The position numbers and the translations under genes are program-made. A model generated the notes under the pieces. The model did not search any database, was not told where the DNA came from, and worked only from the letters and a program-made list of their open reading frames with translations. Shown piece after piece: positions 23,891 through 31,841 of a DNA stretch of 40,627 bases. Source of the stretch: Piscibacillus sp052246295 (GTDB taxonomy: Bacteria > Bacillota > Bacilli > Bacillales > Alkalibacillaceae); the NCBI GenBank assembly GCA_052246295.1, contig JBQQCO010000023.1; one strand, 5' to 3'. Every line of letters starts with the position of its first letter. Within the stretch, counting starts at the first letter, position 1.

Positions 23891-24602
23891 AAAATGGATT
23901 TGGTTGATCGGTTTGTCGGTTATTATCACTTTAGGTGTTGGTTTTTGGTATTATTTCTCAAATCCGTCAGTTCTTCCGGAAGAAGATGAATTAGCAGAAC
24001 AAATCAATGACATTTTCCCAGAAGCAAATGCTGAGACAATTCAAGATAAAATCAAATTAGACGAAGGGCACTATTATATCCCCTTCATCTCTAGCAGTAA
24101 TCAATACGGAGCAAGTTATTGGAAATGGGAAAAACGCACATGGAAACCTTCTTATATTGATACTTTAGCTGATTCGATTGTTTGGAAGTTAGATCAAGAT
24201 GATCCATCTAGCTATTATTTTGTTTGGAATTTACATCCTGATAATAAGATCAGCAAGGCTAATTTTTATTTGATTCGTGATCGTAACTACCAAGTTTCAA
24301 TGGGAAAGCATCAGTATATGCCACAATTCCAGTTGTCTAAAGAAGAGGTTTTTGATGATACCTCTTATGGTGCAATAAAACTACCTAAAGCTTGGATTAA
24401 TGTCATTTCTCAAACACATTCTGTTGAAGCTGTATCTGATTTTCCTTTAAACACTTCGATAATGAGAATGTACTTTGCTTGGACTGCTTATGACGAGGCG
24501 GGAGAAGAGGTATTTCCGGAACATAGTAATGGCAGTGGTTTTTCGAATGGTGGTATAGATTATGAATTTGTTCAGCTTATCAATGAATCGGAGTTAGAAT
24601 AA
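23883..24602 (+). CDS. Hypothetical single-span exported protein
   Basis: This 239-residue protein has one N-terminal transmembrane anchor (about 5-26, flanked by NKKW) and a soluble outside domain rich in aromatic residues (many Trp and Tyr: YWKWEKRTWKPSY, SYYFVWNLHP). I do not recognise the family. GAGGAGGGAG lies just before the ATG, and the frame overlaps the preceding gene by 8 bases, so the two are translationally linked and probably act together at the cell surface. A strong terminator follows. Confidence 0.72.
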   Translation: MNKKWIWLIGLSVIITLGVGFWYYFSNPSVLPEEDELAEQINDIFPEANAETIQDKIKLDEGHYYIPFISSSNQYGASYWKWEKRTWKPSYIDTLADSIVWKLDQDDPSSYYFVWNLHPDNKISKANFYLIRDRNYQVSMGKHQYMPQFQLSKEEVFDDTSYGAIKLPKAWINVISQTHSVEAVSDFPLNTSIMRMYFAWTAYDEAGEEVFPEHSNGSGFSNGGIDYEFVQLINESELE

Positions 24603-24608
24603 TAACAA

Positions 24609-24643
24609 GCGCTAATCTTTCTAAAAGGATTAGCGCGTTTTTT
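24609..24643 (+). terminator. Intrinsic terminator
   Basis: A 9-bp perfect stem GCGCTAATC (24609-24617) with GATTAGCGC (24628-24636) is followed by GTTTTTT. Confidence 0.93.
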
Positions 24644-24674
24644 GTCGAATTGAGATGTAGAAGGGGAGAGGGAC

Positions 24675-25484
24675 ATGTTTTTAAAGAAGCGATTTGAACT
24701 AGATGTTGTCAATGGTGTTCATATGGCGAATGGTAAACTGTCATTCCAGGGCATTAACCTCAATGTACATTGTTTTTACATAGATGGCGTGTTGATTGAT
24801 ACGGGTTCGAGTTCATTAGAATCATATTTAAAACCGTATTATAGACAATTAGATATCGATCAAGTTGTGTTGACTCATTACCATGAAGACCATACTGGGT
24901 GTGCTGCTTTTTTACAAAAAGAACTAGACATCCCAATCTATATGAGTGATATTAAATTGGATTATTGCAAGAAGAAGGCTGATTATCCATTGTATCGTCA
25001 ATTCTTCTGGGGGCGTCGAAAACCTTTTTGTGCAATCCCAATTGGAAACTCGTTTGAATCAAATCGAGCAACATGGGACGTGATTAAGACACCAGGGCAT
25101 GCGATTGATCACGTTTCTTTTTTAAATAATGAGACAGGACAATTGTTTACAGGTGATCTGTTCATTAACGAAAAGACGAAAGTGGTGTTAAGAGAAGAGA
25201 ATATTCCTCAATTAATTGACTCGATTAAGAGGGTATTAAACTATGAATTTGATGAGGTGTTTTGTTGCCACGCTGGCTATATTCGTGAAGGGCGTATGTT
25301 TTTAAACAGAAAGTTAGAGTTCTTACTAGATTTGAAACATCAAATATTAAAGTTAAACCAAGAAGGTAAGTCCATTGAAGAAATTAATCGGATTTTATTT
25401 CCGAGAAAATATCCCATTACAAAATTATCATTTGGTGAATGGGATTCTAGTCATATTGTGCGATCAATAATCGAGCAAACATGA
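24675..25484 (+). CDS. Metallo-beta-lactamase-fold hydrolase
   Basis: This 269-residue soluble hydrolase has the metal-binding signature THYHEDH (H-x-H-x-D-H) near residues 67-73, a following TPGHAIDH block near 137-144, the GDLFI motif near 158-162, and a final His in CCHAGY near 200. The N-terminal strand pair ending LIDTGSSS is standard. The substrate is unknown; the family includes glyoxalase II-like and other ester/thioester hydrolases. GGGGAGAG precedes the ATG. It stands alone between two terminators. Confidence 0.88.
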   Translation: MFLKKRFELDVVNGVHMANGKLSFQGINLNVHCFYIDGVLIDTGSSSLESYLKPYYRQLDIDQVVLTHYHEDHTGCAAFLQKELDIPIYMSDIKLDYCKKKADYPLYRQFFWGRRKPFCAIPIGNSFESNRATWDVIKTPGHAIDHVSFLNNETGQLFTGDLFINEKTKVVLREENIPQLIDSIKRVLNYEFDEVFCCHAGYIREGRMFLNRKLEFLLDLKHQILKLNQEGKSIEEINRILFPRKYPITKLSFGEWDSSHIVRSIIEQT

Positions 25485-25517
25485 AAAGTGGATGAGACAA
25501 AATATATTTTAATCTTG

Positions 25518-25567
25518 AAAAAGACGAATATTAGGAGTCGAGTTACTTCTAACATTCGTCTTTTATT
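25518..25567 (+). terminator. Long terminator hairpin after the hydrolase gene
   Basis: An outer stem AAAAGACGAAT with ATTCGTCTTTT and an inner stem TTAGGAGT with ACTTCTAA (one G-U) close on a 6-base loop, followed by TTTTATTT. Confidence 0.85.
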
Positions 25568-25754
25568 TAGCTACGTCAAAATGCTTCGCTTTCCGCAGGC
25601 ACGGCTTCAACTTCACCAAACTCACTCTCGTTCGGGTATTAAGGATGTTCGGCTAAGTTCGCAACATCCGTGTTGCAACGCCGAACTGACCCCCATCCTG
25701 TGGCCCCTCAGCTCGTGCTGTTCCTGCAGGAGTCTGCGCATTTTGACTACGCTA
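25568..25754. repeat. Bacillaceae intergenic repeat (CGCTTTCCGC...GCAGGAGTCTGCGC type)
   Basis: About 187 bp bounded by imperfect inverted ends (25568-25584 against 25738-25754, 14 of 17). The wording CTTCGCTTTCCGCAGGCACGG and CCTGCAGGAGTCTGCGC is familiar from dispersed repeats in many Bacillus-group genomes. The centre folds as nested stems (GTTCGGC with GCCGAAC, GCAACA with GTGTTGC). No gene is present; a frame of 124 codons through it is an artefact. With the terminator before it, this accounts for most of the gene-free 25485-25814. The family identity is from memory. Confidence 0.72.
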
Positions 25755-25814
25755 ATAAACCAAATGATTCGTTTTTTAATTCAAATATTTTTCTTTTGTC
25801 AAAGTCTCTTTCTT

Positions 25815-26981
25815 TTACATATATTTCTGTTGGTTCGTAATGATTTGCAGGCACTTTTCTAATGATAATTTGTTTTTCTCGGTAATTTCAGGTTTACGTG
25901 GAATGTCACGATATATGTTCTTCTCATCTTGCCAATGAGTCGGCAAGGTAACCGGGCTTTTGTCTTGCCATTTCTCAAGCCATTCTTTAGGTAATTCTCC
26001 TGCCATTGTTTTTGATGTGGCTGCGATGTTCCAAACTTGTCCCCATGTGCGTGGCACGACTCGCCACATGTCATAGCCGCCTCCACCTAATGCGATCCAT
26101 CTTCCTTCACAATACGTATGGGCGATTTCATGAGCTAACTTTGGAATGACTTCATATGTCTCCATCGTGCTACAAAGGTGAGTTAATGGATCGTATGCAT
26201 GCGCATCAGCACCGTTTTGAGTTACGATGATATCTGGTTTGAAATACTCTGATACCTCTTTCATAGAACGCTCATATACCTCTAAGAATGATTCATCTTC
26301 TGTAAAAGCATCTAAAGGTATATTAAAAGAATAACCGTATCCTTCCATTCGTCCTCTCTCATTAGTGTTACCTGTACCTGGGAATAAGTAACGGCCTGTC
26401 TCATGAATCGAGAGGGTACAGACGTTAGGATCATCATAAAAAATCCACTGAACACCATCGCCATGATGTGCATCCGTATCGACGTAAAGGACTTTATAAT
26501 CTGTATGTTCACGAATGTATTTAATCGCAATAGCTGCATCATTATAAATGCAGAAGCCAGATGCTTTTCTTACAAAACCGTGGTGTAAGCCACCACCAAG
26601 ATTTACAGCGTGTTGGTATTCATTATTTAAAACAGCATCAACAGCTGTTAACGTTCCACCGACCAATAATGATGCAGCTTCATGCATGTTAGGGAAAATG
26701 GGTGTATCTTCTGTACCTATGCCATATTCTAACCCTTCACTTTCAGTTAACTTATTTTTTCCTGCACGTTTTACTGCATCGACATATCGAGGGTGATGAA
26801 CACTTTCAATCTCTTCGTCTGTTGCCATTCTTGGTGCCCGTATTTGGTCATCGTGTAACGTGCCTGCAGCTTTTAATAGTTCATATGTTAACGTGACTCT
26901 TTGTTGGTCAAATGGGTGATCATCACGTAATTTATATGAGTTGAAGTCGTCTGAGTAGATGAAGACTGAGTTGCAACTCAT
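25815..26981 (-). CDS. acuC: AcuC, histone-deacetylase-like protein deacetylase
   Basis: This 388-residue zinc-dependent deacetylase of the class I/II histone deacetylase fold removes the acetyl group that AcuA places on acetyl-CoA synthetase, reactivating it. Active-site blocks are NLGGGLHHG (the His pair), DTDAHHGDGVQ (metal-ligating Asp and His), QNGADAHAYDPL, and the GGGGYDM catalytic Tyr loop. The start MSCNSVFIYSDD aligns with the usual AcuC beginning; its ATG overlaps the acuB stop as ATGA, so the nine extra upstream codons (to 27008) are not used. The ribosome binding site is weak, fitting translational coupling. No terminator is seen after it. Confidence 0.94.
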   Translation of the reverse strand: MSCNSVFIYSDDFNSYKLRDDHPFDQQRVTLTYELLKAAGTLHDDQIRAPRMATDEEIESVHHPRYVDAVKRAGKNKLTESEGLEYGIGTEDTPIFPNMHEAASLLVGGTLTAVDAVLNNEYQHAVNLGGGLHHGFVRKASGFCIYNDAAIAIKYIREHTDYKVLYVDTDAHHGDGVQWIFYDDPNVCTLSIHETGRYLFPGTGNTNERGRMEGYGYSFNIPLDAFTEDESFLEVYERSMKEVSEYFKPDIIVTQNGADAHAYDPLTHLCSTMETYEVIPKLAHEIAHTYCEGRWIALGGGGYDMWRVVPRTWGQVWNIAATSKTMAGELPKEWLEKWQDKSPVTLPTHWQDEKNIYRDIPRKPEITEKNKLSLEKCLQIITNQQKYM

Positions 26982-27625
26982 GGTGACAACCCCGGAATAT
27001 TTGGCCACAGAACTTCGTAACCTCGATTTTTTAATTCATCGATTAATGGCATAGGGTTCATCGTTTGAATTCTTAACACAATAATTTTTTGTGATCGATC
27101 TGCTTCATAAGGATAAATAAAAACAGAAGATATATTAATTTTTCTCTCCCCAATAATATGGGTGATTTCAGGTAACATTCCTGCTTTATTCGGCACTTTA
27201 ATCTCAATCTGAGAACTTTGTTCATGAATGCCTGTTAATTGAATTAATGTATATAATAAATCTTTCTCTGTCACAATTCCGACTATTCTATTGTCCTTAG
27301 TGACAGGAACGCAAGCGATTTCATGTTCGTAGAAAATAGATGCAATTTCCTCTATGAAGTCTAAAGGATGAACTGTAATAACAGGACTTGTCATAATTGA
27401 ACTTACTTGGTGATTTAAAGTTTCTTGGTTTTGATTTTTCTCTAATGTGGATGGTGCAGCATCTCTGATGTCTCGGTCGGAAATAATACCAACAACGCTG
27501 TTAAACTCATTAACGATTGGAATGTGTCTTATATGATGCTCATTTAATAGCTCTAATGCTTGTTTGATTGTATGGTGTGGTTCTAAGGTGATGACGTCTT
27601 TTTTCATAATCTCTTCTACTAACAA
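26978..27625 (-). CDS. acuB: AcuB, CBS-pair and ACT-domain protein
   Basis: This 215-residue protein has two CBS motifs (about 1-60 and 74-130) forming a Bateman module and a C-terminal ACT domain (about 136-210; IEIKVPNKAGMLPEITHII). It is part of the acu locus; its exact job is not known, but both domain types bind small ligands such as adenyl nucleotides or amino acids. The start is taken as TTG at 27625 because AGAGGTGA lies 5-7 bases before it and the N-terminus LVEEIMKKDVITL then matches B. subtilis AcuB residue for residue. The GTG at 27634 is inside the binding site. Confidence 0.9.
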   Translation of the reverse strand: MLVEEIMKKDVITLEPHHTIKQALELLNEHHIRHIPIVNEFNSVVGIISDRDIRDAAPSTLEKNQNQETLNHQVSSIMTSPVITVHPLDFIEEIASIFYEHEIACVPVTKDNRIVGIVTEKDLLYTLIQLTGIHEQSSQIEIKVPNKAGMLPEITHIIGERKINISSVFIYPYEADRSQKIIVLRIQTMNPMPLIDELKNRGYEVLWPNIPGLSP

Positions 27626-27639
27626 CTGCTTCACCTCTT

Positions 27640-28278
27640 TTACATAAATAAGTCATTTCGCCCCATAAATCTTAAAGAATCAAACGTTTTAATAGATTCA
27701 TCGGGGACATTCTTTCCAATGCGAACCAGTAAACAATTGGCCGGATGAGAGATGATTTCAGGGTCATCTGTCGACATTGGTTTTAATCCGCCGTAACCCA
27801 TCATCGTTTCCATTAACTTTCGATATTCCCACACATTTAAACCTGTTGATTTCATATCCCAATGCCAATAATACTCAGTTGTAATAACAATATAGTTCTC
27901 CATTTGTTCATCCATCATGGAAACTTTTAGAATAGTAGAGCCTACTCCTAGGCCTCGGTAGTCATGGGAGACTTCAATAGCACCAAGCTCTAATAAGTCA
28001 TCCATTTTAATCGTAGACCATCTTTCTAGAGGATCTGGATGTAAAAAAGTAGCATAACCGATAATTTTATCCTTATCACGAGCTATAATAATACGGCCCT
28101 CTGGAAAGTCGGCAATTGATTTGATGGCGTCGTATTGTTTCTTAGGTGGTCTGAATGCCTTTAATCCTTCATCAAAATAATACTGTTCTAAATCTTCAGA
28201 ACTAACAGGGCCTTCGACTATAACGATTTGGCCATTCTTTTTAATTTCTTGACTATGATATTGTTTAGGATGTTCCAA
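27640..28278 (-). CDS. acuA: AcuA, GNAT protein acetyltransferase
   Basis: This 212-residue acetyltransferase inactivates acetyl-CoA synthetase by acetylating its catalytic lysine. The GNAT acetyl-CoA-binding motif is visible as YRGLGVGSTIL (near residues 106-116), preceded by the ELGAIEVS strand. The sequence is very close to B. subtilis AcuA as I recall it, including EGPVSSEDLEQY, AFRPP and YYWHWDMK. The start is TTG at 28278, with AGGTGGTGA upstream and the MEH... N-terminus of the family. It is first in the acuABC operon. The acsA gene that is usually divergent next to it is absent; a penicillin-binding protein gene lies there instead. Confidence 0.95.
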   Translation of the reverse strand: MEHPKQYHSQEIKKNGQIVIVEGPVSSEDLEQYYFDEGLKAFRPPKKQYDAIKSIADFPEGRIIIARDKDKIIGYATFLHPDPLERWSTIKMDDLLELGAIEVSHDYRGLGVGSTILKVSMMDEQMENYIVITTEYYWHWDMKSTGLNVWEYRKLMETMMGYGGLKPMSTDDPEIISHPANCLLVRIGKNVPDESIKTFDSLRFMGRNDLFM

Positions 28279-28321
28279 CTCGTCACCACCTAATTAGCCT
28301 TTTTAATACATCATCCTCTTA

Positions 28322-28330
28322 AGTATAACA
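28322..28330 (-). promoter_or_regulatory. Extended -10 candidate for acuABC
   Basis: On the minus strand TGTTATACT (extended -10, five of six in the hexamer) lies 44 bp before the acuA start. No clear -35 or cre site is visible. Confidence 0.42.
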
Positions 28331-28345
28331 TGTTTTTAATCGGAT

Positions 28346-28383
28346 AAAAAAAGACAAATAGAGCGAATTTGCTCTATTTGTCT
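28346..28383 (-). terminator. Intrinsic terminator of the penicillin-binding protein gene
   Basis: A 13-bp perfect stem (AGACAAATAGAGC at 28352-28364 with 28371-28383) is followed on the minus strand by a run of T. Confidence 0.93.
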
Positions 28384-28388
28384 ACTAG

Positions 28389-31300
28389 TTAAAAGAGTAA
28401 GTGTCTATAGTGGTGAGTTGAGTCTAAGAAAGCGGTAGAGTCATCATTGTTGCTGTCATCTTCATTGTCGTCCTCATTACCATTGTTATCTTCGCCGCCA
28501 TTATCTTCACCTTCGTTATCGTCATCATTACTTCCGCCGCCATTATCTCCACCATTACCATTGCCTTCATCTTCTTTATCGTCATTATCTTTGTCTTTAT
28601 CCTTATCCTTATCTTCGTCCTTATCTTTTTCCTCGTCTTCTTCATCTTCTGGTTCCTCAATGGTTCCATATGTTATTGATGAAGAAAAGTCTGATTCATG
28701 GCCGTAAAAGTCGACAGATTTAACCGCATAGATTCGATTATTTGAAACTTTAACACCAGGTTCTTTAGTGTCATCAATTAATTCAAATTCTGCATCTTCG
28801 GCATCCTTCATGTAAACACGGTATCCGATGACATCTCCACCTTGTTCACTCCACGTTAACGTTGATCCGTTCATTTGAACTCCACGTGGTGCAGAAGGAG
28901 CACCGTCATCTTCAGGAGGTCCGTCTTCTGGAACAACCAGATTTTCAAAGGCTTCATTGTCAGGGACTAATTCACTAATATCCTCAATATCATCCCAACC
29001 TTGTTCTTCCATGAAACCTGGTTTTAGGAAGAATCCTTCTTCAACAAACTCTTCAGGTGTTTGATCAATGGCTTCGTAATACTCATCGCCAATTTGAACA
29101 TATTGACCATCAGTTACACTATCGTCTGCTTTACTTGGTACATGATTGACGTTGAATAAATCCGTTTTTACTAATCCTAACTCACGACATTCATCACTTG
29201 GTAATAAACCTGATAGTTGACAATAGCTTCTAGAAACAATACCTCCAGGACTTTGATGACGCTCTTGAGGAGCCATCAGTTCCGGATTAACTTCTGTAGC
29301 GGCATTGACTAACTGTGCCCAGAAACCTAAGTTACGACTACTGTAACTAATACAACCAGAGCAGCCTACATCGAGGTTCATATAATTTTCTCGTTCAGAA
29401 TCAGAGACTGTTCCATCTCCGTTTGCATCATATTCATCGTAACCTATCCATGTACCTAATGTAACATTAGGATTCGAACTGATGAACAAGGCGTCCATCT
29501 TATCATTTGATGTACCAGTTTTACCTGCCCAATCAACAGAAGGATTATTCAAGCGGTTTCTAGCATATGTTGCAGTACCACTTGTCACGACATCACGTAA
29601 GATGTCAATCGTTAGATAAGCTGTTTGTGGAGAGAACACTTCTACTTCTTCACTTTCATGTTCAAACACTATATTCCCTTCACGATCTGTAATCTTCTCT
29701 ATCATATAAGATTCTTTATACTTACCACCATTGGCTAATACAGAATAGCCGTTTGTGGTATCCTCTAATGTGACATAATCAGAACCTAGCACTAGAGGTG
29801 TCACCATTCTGCCTGGCGGAAATTGTTCTCTATCGAATCCCATATTACTTAAATAATTTGATAGATCATTTTGACGACCTTTTCTATTGGTTAAATCATG
29901 AGCTAATCTTGCTGCAGGTACGTTATCTGAGTCTCTTAAAGCTTCTCTGGCACTTACTAAACCACTATAGGAAGTAGAAATATAGTTTGTAGGACCCCAA
30001 CCACCATATTGTGCTTCTAATGCTGGTCCGAATTTCACATCGGCTAGGGGCGAACCTGGACTTATTATTCCCATATCTATAGCAGGTGCGTAGCCATATA
30101 AGGTTTTCATCGTACTACCGTTTGGTCGCTTGTGATAAGTTGCATGGTTAATTTTACTACGTTCATAATCTCGACCGCCTACGAATGCAATTATGGCACC
30201 AGTTTTGTTATCTCTTAACATTGCCCCAGCTTCTACAGGCATTTCTACATCCATTGAATCGCCATCTTCATTATATCTAGTAACGGTTTTAGTAGGTACA
30301 AAATGAGAATATTCTTTTGTAACGTCTTGGAACACGTCATAAATGTCTTTATCTATGGTTGTATGAATCTCGTAACCGTTTTGCCTTAAAGCTCTTTCAG
30401 CTCGTATTTCAAACTGTTCAAGTAATTCACCATTTTCTTCCAATTCATCCATTGAATAGCCTTCTTCTTCGGCTAATACCTCTGTCATATGATCGATTGC
30501 TCTTCTTTCAATTTCAAATGTTAAGAATGGATAATCCGAAATAGTAGATTCTTTTTTATCTGTCAAATTGCCAATCACATCATAATTAAGAGCTTCTTCA
30601 TACGTTTGCTCATCAATTAAACCTTCTCTATGCATACGACTTAATACAATTCGTTGTCGTTCTAAACCGGCTTCTAGACCATCTTCTGATTTGACGTTCC
30701 CACCATTGTCGAAAGGTGTGTATGCAAATGGACTTTGAGGCATACCAGCTAGATAAGCAGCTTGAGCGACATTTAATTCACTGGCATCAACATCAAATAA
30801 TCCTTGTGCAGCAGCCTGAATTCCTGCAACATTTCGGCCTGAGGAGTCGCGTCCAAACGGAACAATATTTAGATAAGCCTCAAAGATTTCGTCTTTTTCA
30901 AAGAAGTTTTCTAGACGTAAAGCTATTAGTATTTCTTTTGCTTTACGTTCAAATGAAACTTCATTTGTTAGAATTTGAGATTTAATCAATTGCTGTGTTA
31001 ACGTACTACCACCTGACTGGCTATCGGAATTTCCGAACTCTTGAAAAAGGGCACGGAAAATTGCTTTCGGTACCACGCCATTGTGAGTGTCGAAATATTC
31101 ATCTTCAGTTGCTTTAATAGCATCTTTTAAATGTTGAGAGATATTCTCTAACTCAACTTCTTCACGGTGTAGATCGCTTCGCATAACACCCATATGTACA
31201 TTGTTGGCAAAATATATGTGTGATGTTTCTTCATAATTGTAAATTTGTCTCTCTAATGTATCTCGGTCACTTTCTTCAAGATCTTCTGTAAGTGAAGCGA

Positions 31301-31451
31301 AATAACCGATACCTAATCCGCCTAAGAAAAATGCTAAAATTAATCCTAGTACAATGAAAAACAATAATATATTCCATAAGACATCCAAGGTAACTCGAGT
31401 TGTCGTCACGAATTTACCTTTTTGAAAAACTGTTAACCATCTATTATTCAT
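28389..31451 (-). CDS. Class A penicillin-binding protein with EF-hand-like loop and acidic tail
   Basis: This 1020-residue bifunctional peptidoglycan synthase has a cytoplasmic start, a transmembrane helix (25-50), a GT51 glycosyltransferase (EDEYFDTHNG with catalytic E116; GGSTLTQQL at 147-155) and a transpeptidase (S446-TMK, S508-D-N, K644-T-G). A canonical EF-hand calcium loop D-A-N-G-D-G-T-V-S-D-S-E is inserted at 675-686 after the KTG motif, followed by a Cys pair (697, 700). A fibronectin-III-like module (about 852-930) and an Asp/Glu/Lys/Asn/Gly-rich tail (931-1005) follow; the last 15 residues are ordinary. An AGGAGG site precedes the ATG. It is monocistronic, divergent from tyrS. 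Confidence 0.93.
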   Translation of the reverse strand: MNNRWLTVFQKGKFVTTTRVTLDVLWNILLFFIVLGLILAFFLGGLGIGYFASLTEDLEESDRDTLERQIYNYEETSHIYFANNVHMGVMRSDLHREEVELENISQHLKDAIKATEDEYFDTHNGVVPKAIFRALFQEFGNSDSQSGGSTLTQQLIKSQILTNEVSFERKAKEILIALRLENFFEKDEIFEAYLNIVPFGRDSSGRNVAGIQAAAQGLFDVDASELNVAQAAYLAGMPQSPFAYTPFDNGGNVKSEDGLEAGLERQRIVLSRMHREGLIDEQTYEEALNYDVIGNLTDKKESTISDYPFLTFEIERRAIDHMTEVLAEEEGYSMDELEENGELLEQFEIRAERALRQNGYEIHTTIDKDIYDVFQDVTKEYSHFVPTKTVTRYNEDGDSMDVEMPVEAGAMLRDNKTGAIIAFVGGRDYERSKINHATYHKRPNGSTMKTLYGYAPAIDMGIISPGSPLADVKFGPALEAQYGGWGPTNYISTSYSGLVSAREALRDSDNVPAARLAHDLTNRKGRQNDLSNYLSNMGFDREQFPPGRMVTPLVLGSDYVTLEDTTNGYSVLANGGKYKESYMIEKITDREGNIVFEHESEEVEVFSPQTAYLTIDILRDVVTSGTATYARNRLNNPSVDWAGKTGTSNDKMDALFISSNPNVTLGTWIGYDEYDANGDGTVSDSERENYMNLDVGCSGCISYSSRNLGFWAQLVNAATEVNPELMAPQERHQSPGGIVSRSYCQLSGLLPSDECRELGLVKTDLFNVNHVPSKADDSVTDGQYVQIGDEYYEAIDQTPEEFVEEGFFLKPGFMEEQGWDDIEDISELVPDNEAFENLVVPEDGPPEDDGAPSAPRGVQMNGSTLTWSEQGGDVIGYRVYMKDAEDAEFELIDDTKEPGVKVSNNRIYAVKSVDFYGHESDFSSSITYGTIEEPEDEEDEEKDKDEDKDKDKDKDNDDKEDEGNGNGGDNGGGSNDDDNEGEDNGGEDNNGNEDDNEDDSNNDDSTAFLDSTHHYRHLLF

Positions 31452-31479
31452 GATTCGAACCTCCTAAAATTCCAAATCT

Positions 31480-31488
31480 ATTATAGCA
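31480..31488 (-). promoter_or_regulatory. Extended -10 of the penicillin-binding protein gene
   Basis: TGCTATAAT on the minus strand, a perfect extended -10, lies 28 bp before the start codon. The -35 is poor. Confidence 0.55.
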
Positions 31489-31530
31489 TAATTTGAAGTT
31501 GCATCCTATTAGAGTTAGATAGAATTTTTA

Positions 31531-31559
31531 TTGCATTTTTTATAAAGTTATGGTAAAAA
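31531..31559 (+). promoter_or_regulatory. Probable sigma-A promoter of the tyrS leader
   Basis: TTGCAT (31531-31536), a 17-base spacer and TAAAAA (31554-31559) lie just upstream of the T-box leader. Confidence 0.5.
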
Positions 31560-31589
31560 TATCTCATAATACAATTGAATGAATCAAGA

Positions 31590-31803
31590 TGCTATGAATA
31601 GTTGAAGTAGGTTAATACCCAATGTCTCAGAGAGCTGATGGTCGGTGCAAATCAGCACATGGTATGAATCGAATTACGACTTGGAGCAACTCATATTTGA
31701 GCGGTTAGTTGGCCGATATTTCAATGAAGTGGTAGCAATAGCTACAACTAGGGTGGTAACGCGAATCCTTCGTCCCTAATTTGGGAAGAGGGATTTTTTT
31801 ATT
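31590..31803 (+). promoter_or_regulatory. T-box riboswitch (tyrosine) of tyrS
   Basis: The T-box sequence AGGGTGGTAACGCG is at 31750-31763, directly before an intrinsic terminator (31764-31768 with 31791-31795 plus inner pairs, then a T-run). Upstream lies the stem I region; a TAC codon at 31675-31677 within GAATTACGAC is the likely specifier for tyrosine, agreeing with the downstream gene. Uncharged tRNA-Tyr should stabilise the antiterminator and allow tyrS transcription. The 5' limit is approximate. This leader and the divergent promoters account for the gene-free 31452-31841. Confidence 0.93.
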
Positions 31804-31841
31804 TTATAGAAAGTTTTGAAAATAACACGGAGGTGTATCAT

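Noticed and set aside
25488..25862. 124-codon frame after the metallo-hydrolase gene
   Set aside because: It runs through a terminator and a dispersed intergenic repeat, has no ribosome binding site and no coherent domain.
28447..28707. Serine/leucine-rich 86-codon frame on the plus strand
   Set aside because: It is the antisense shadow of the acidic Asp/Glu-rich tail of the penicillin-binding protein; the composition is a by-product of that repeat.
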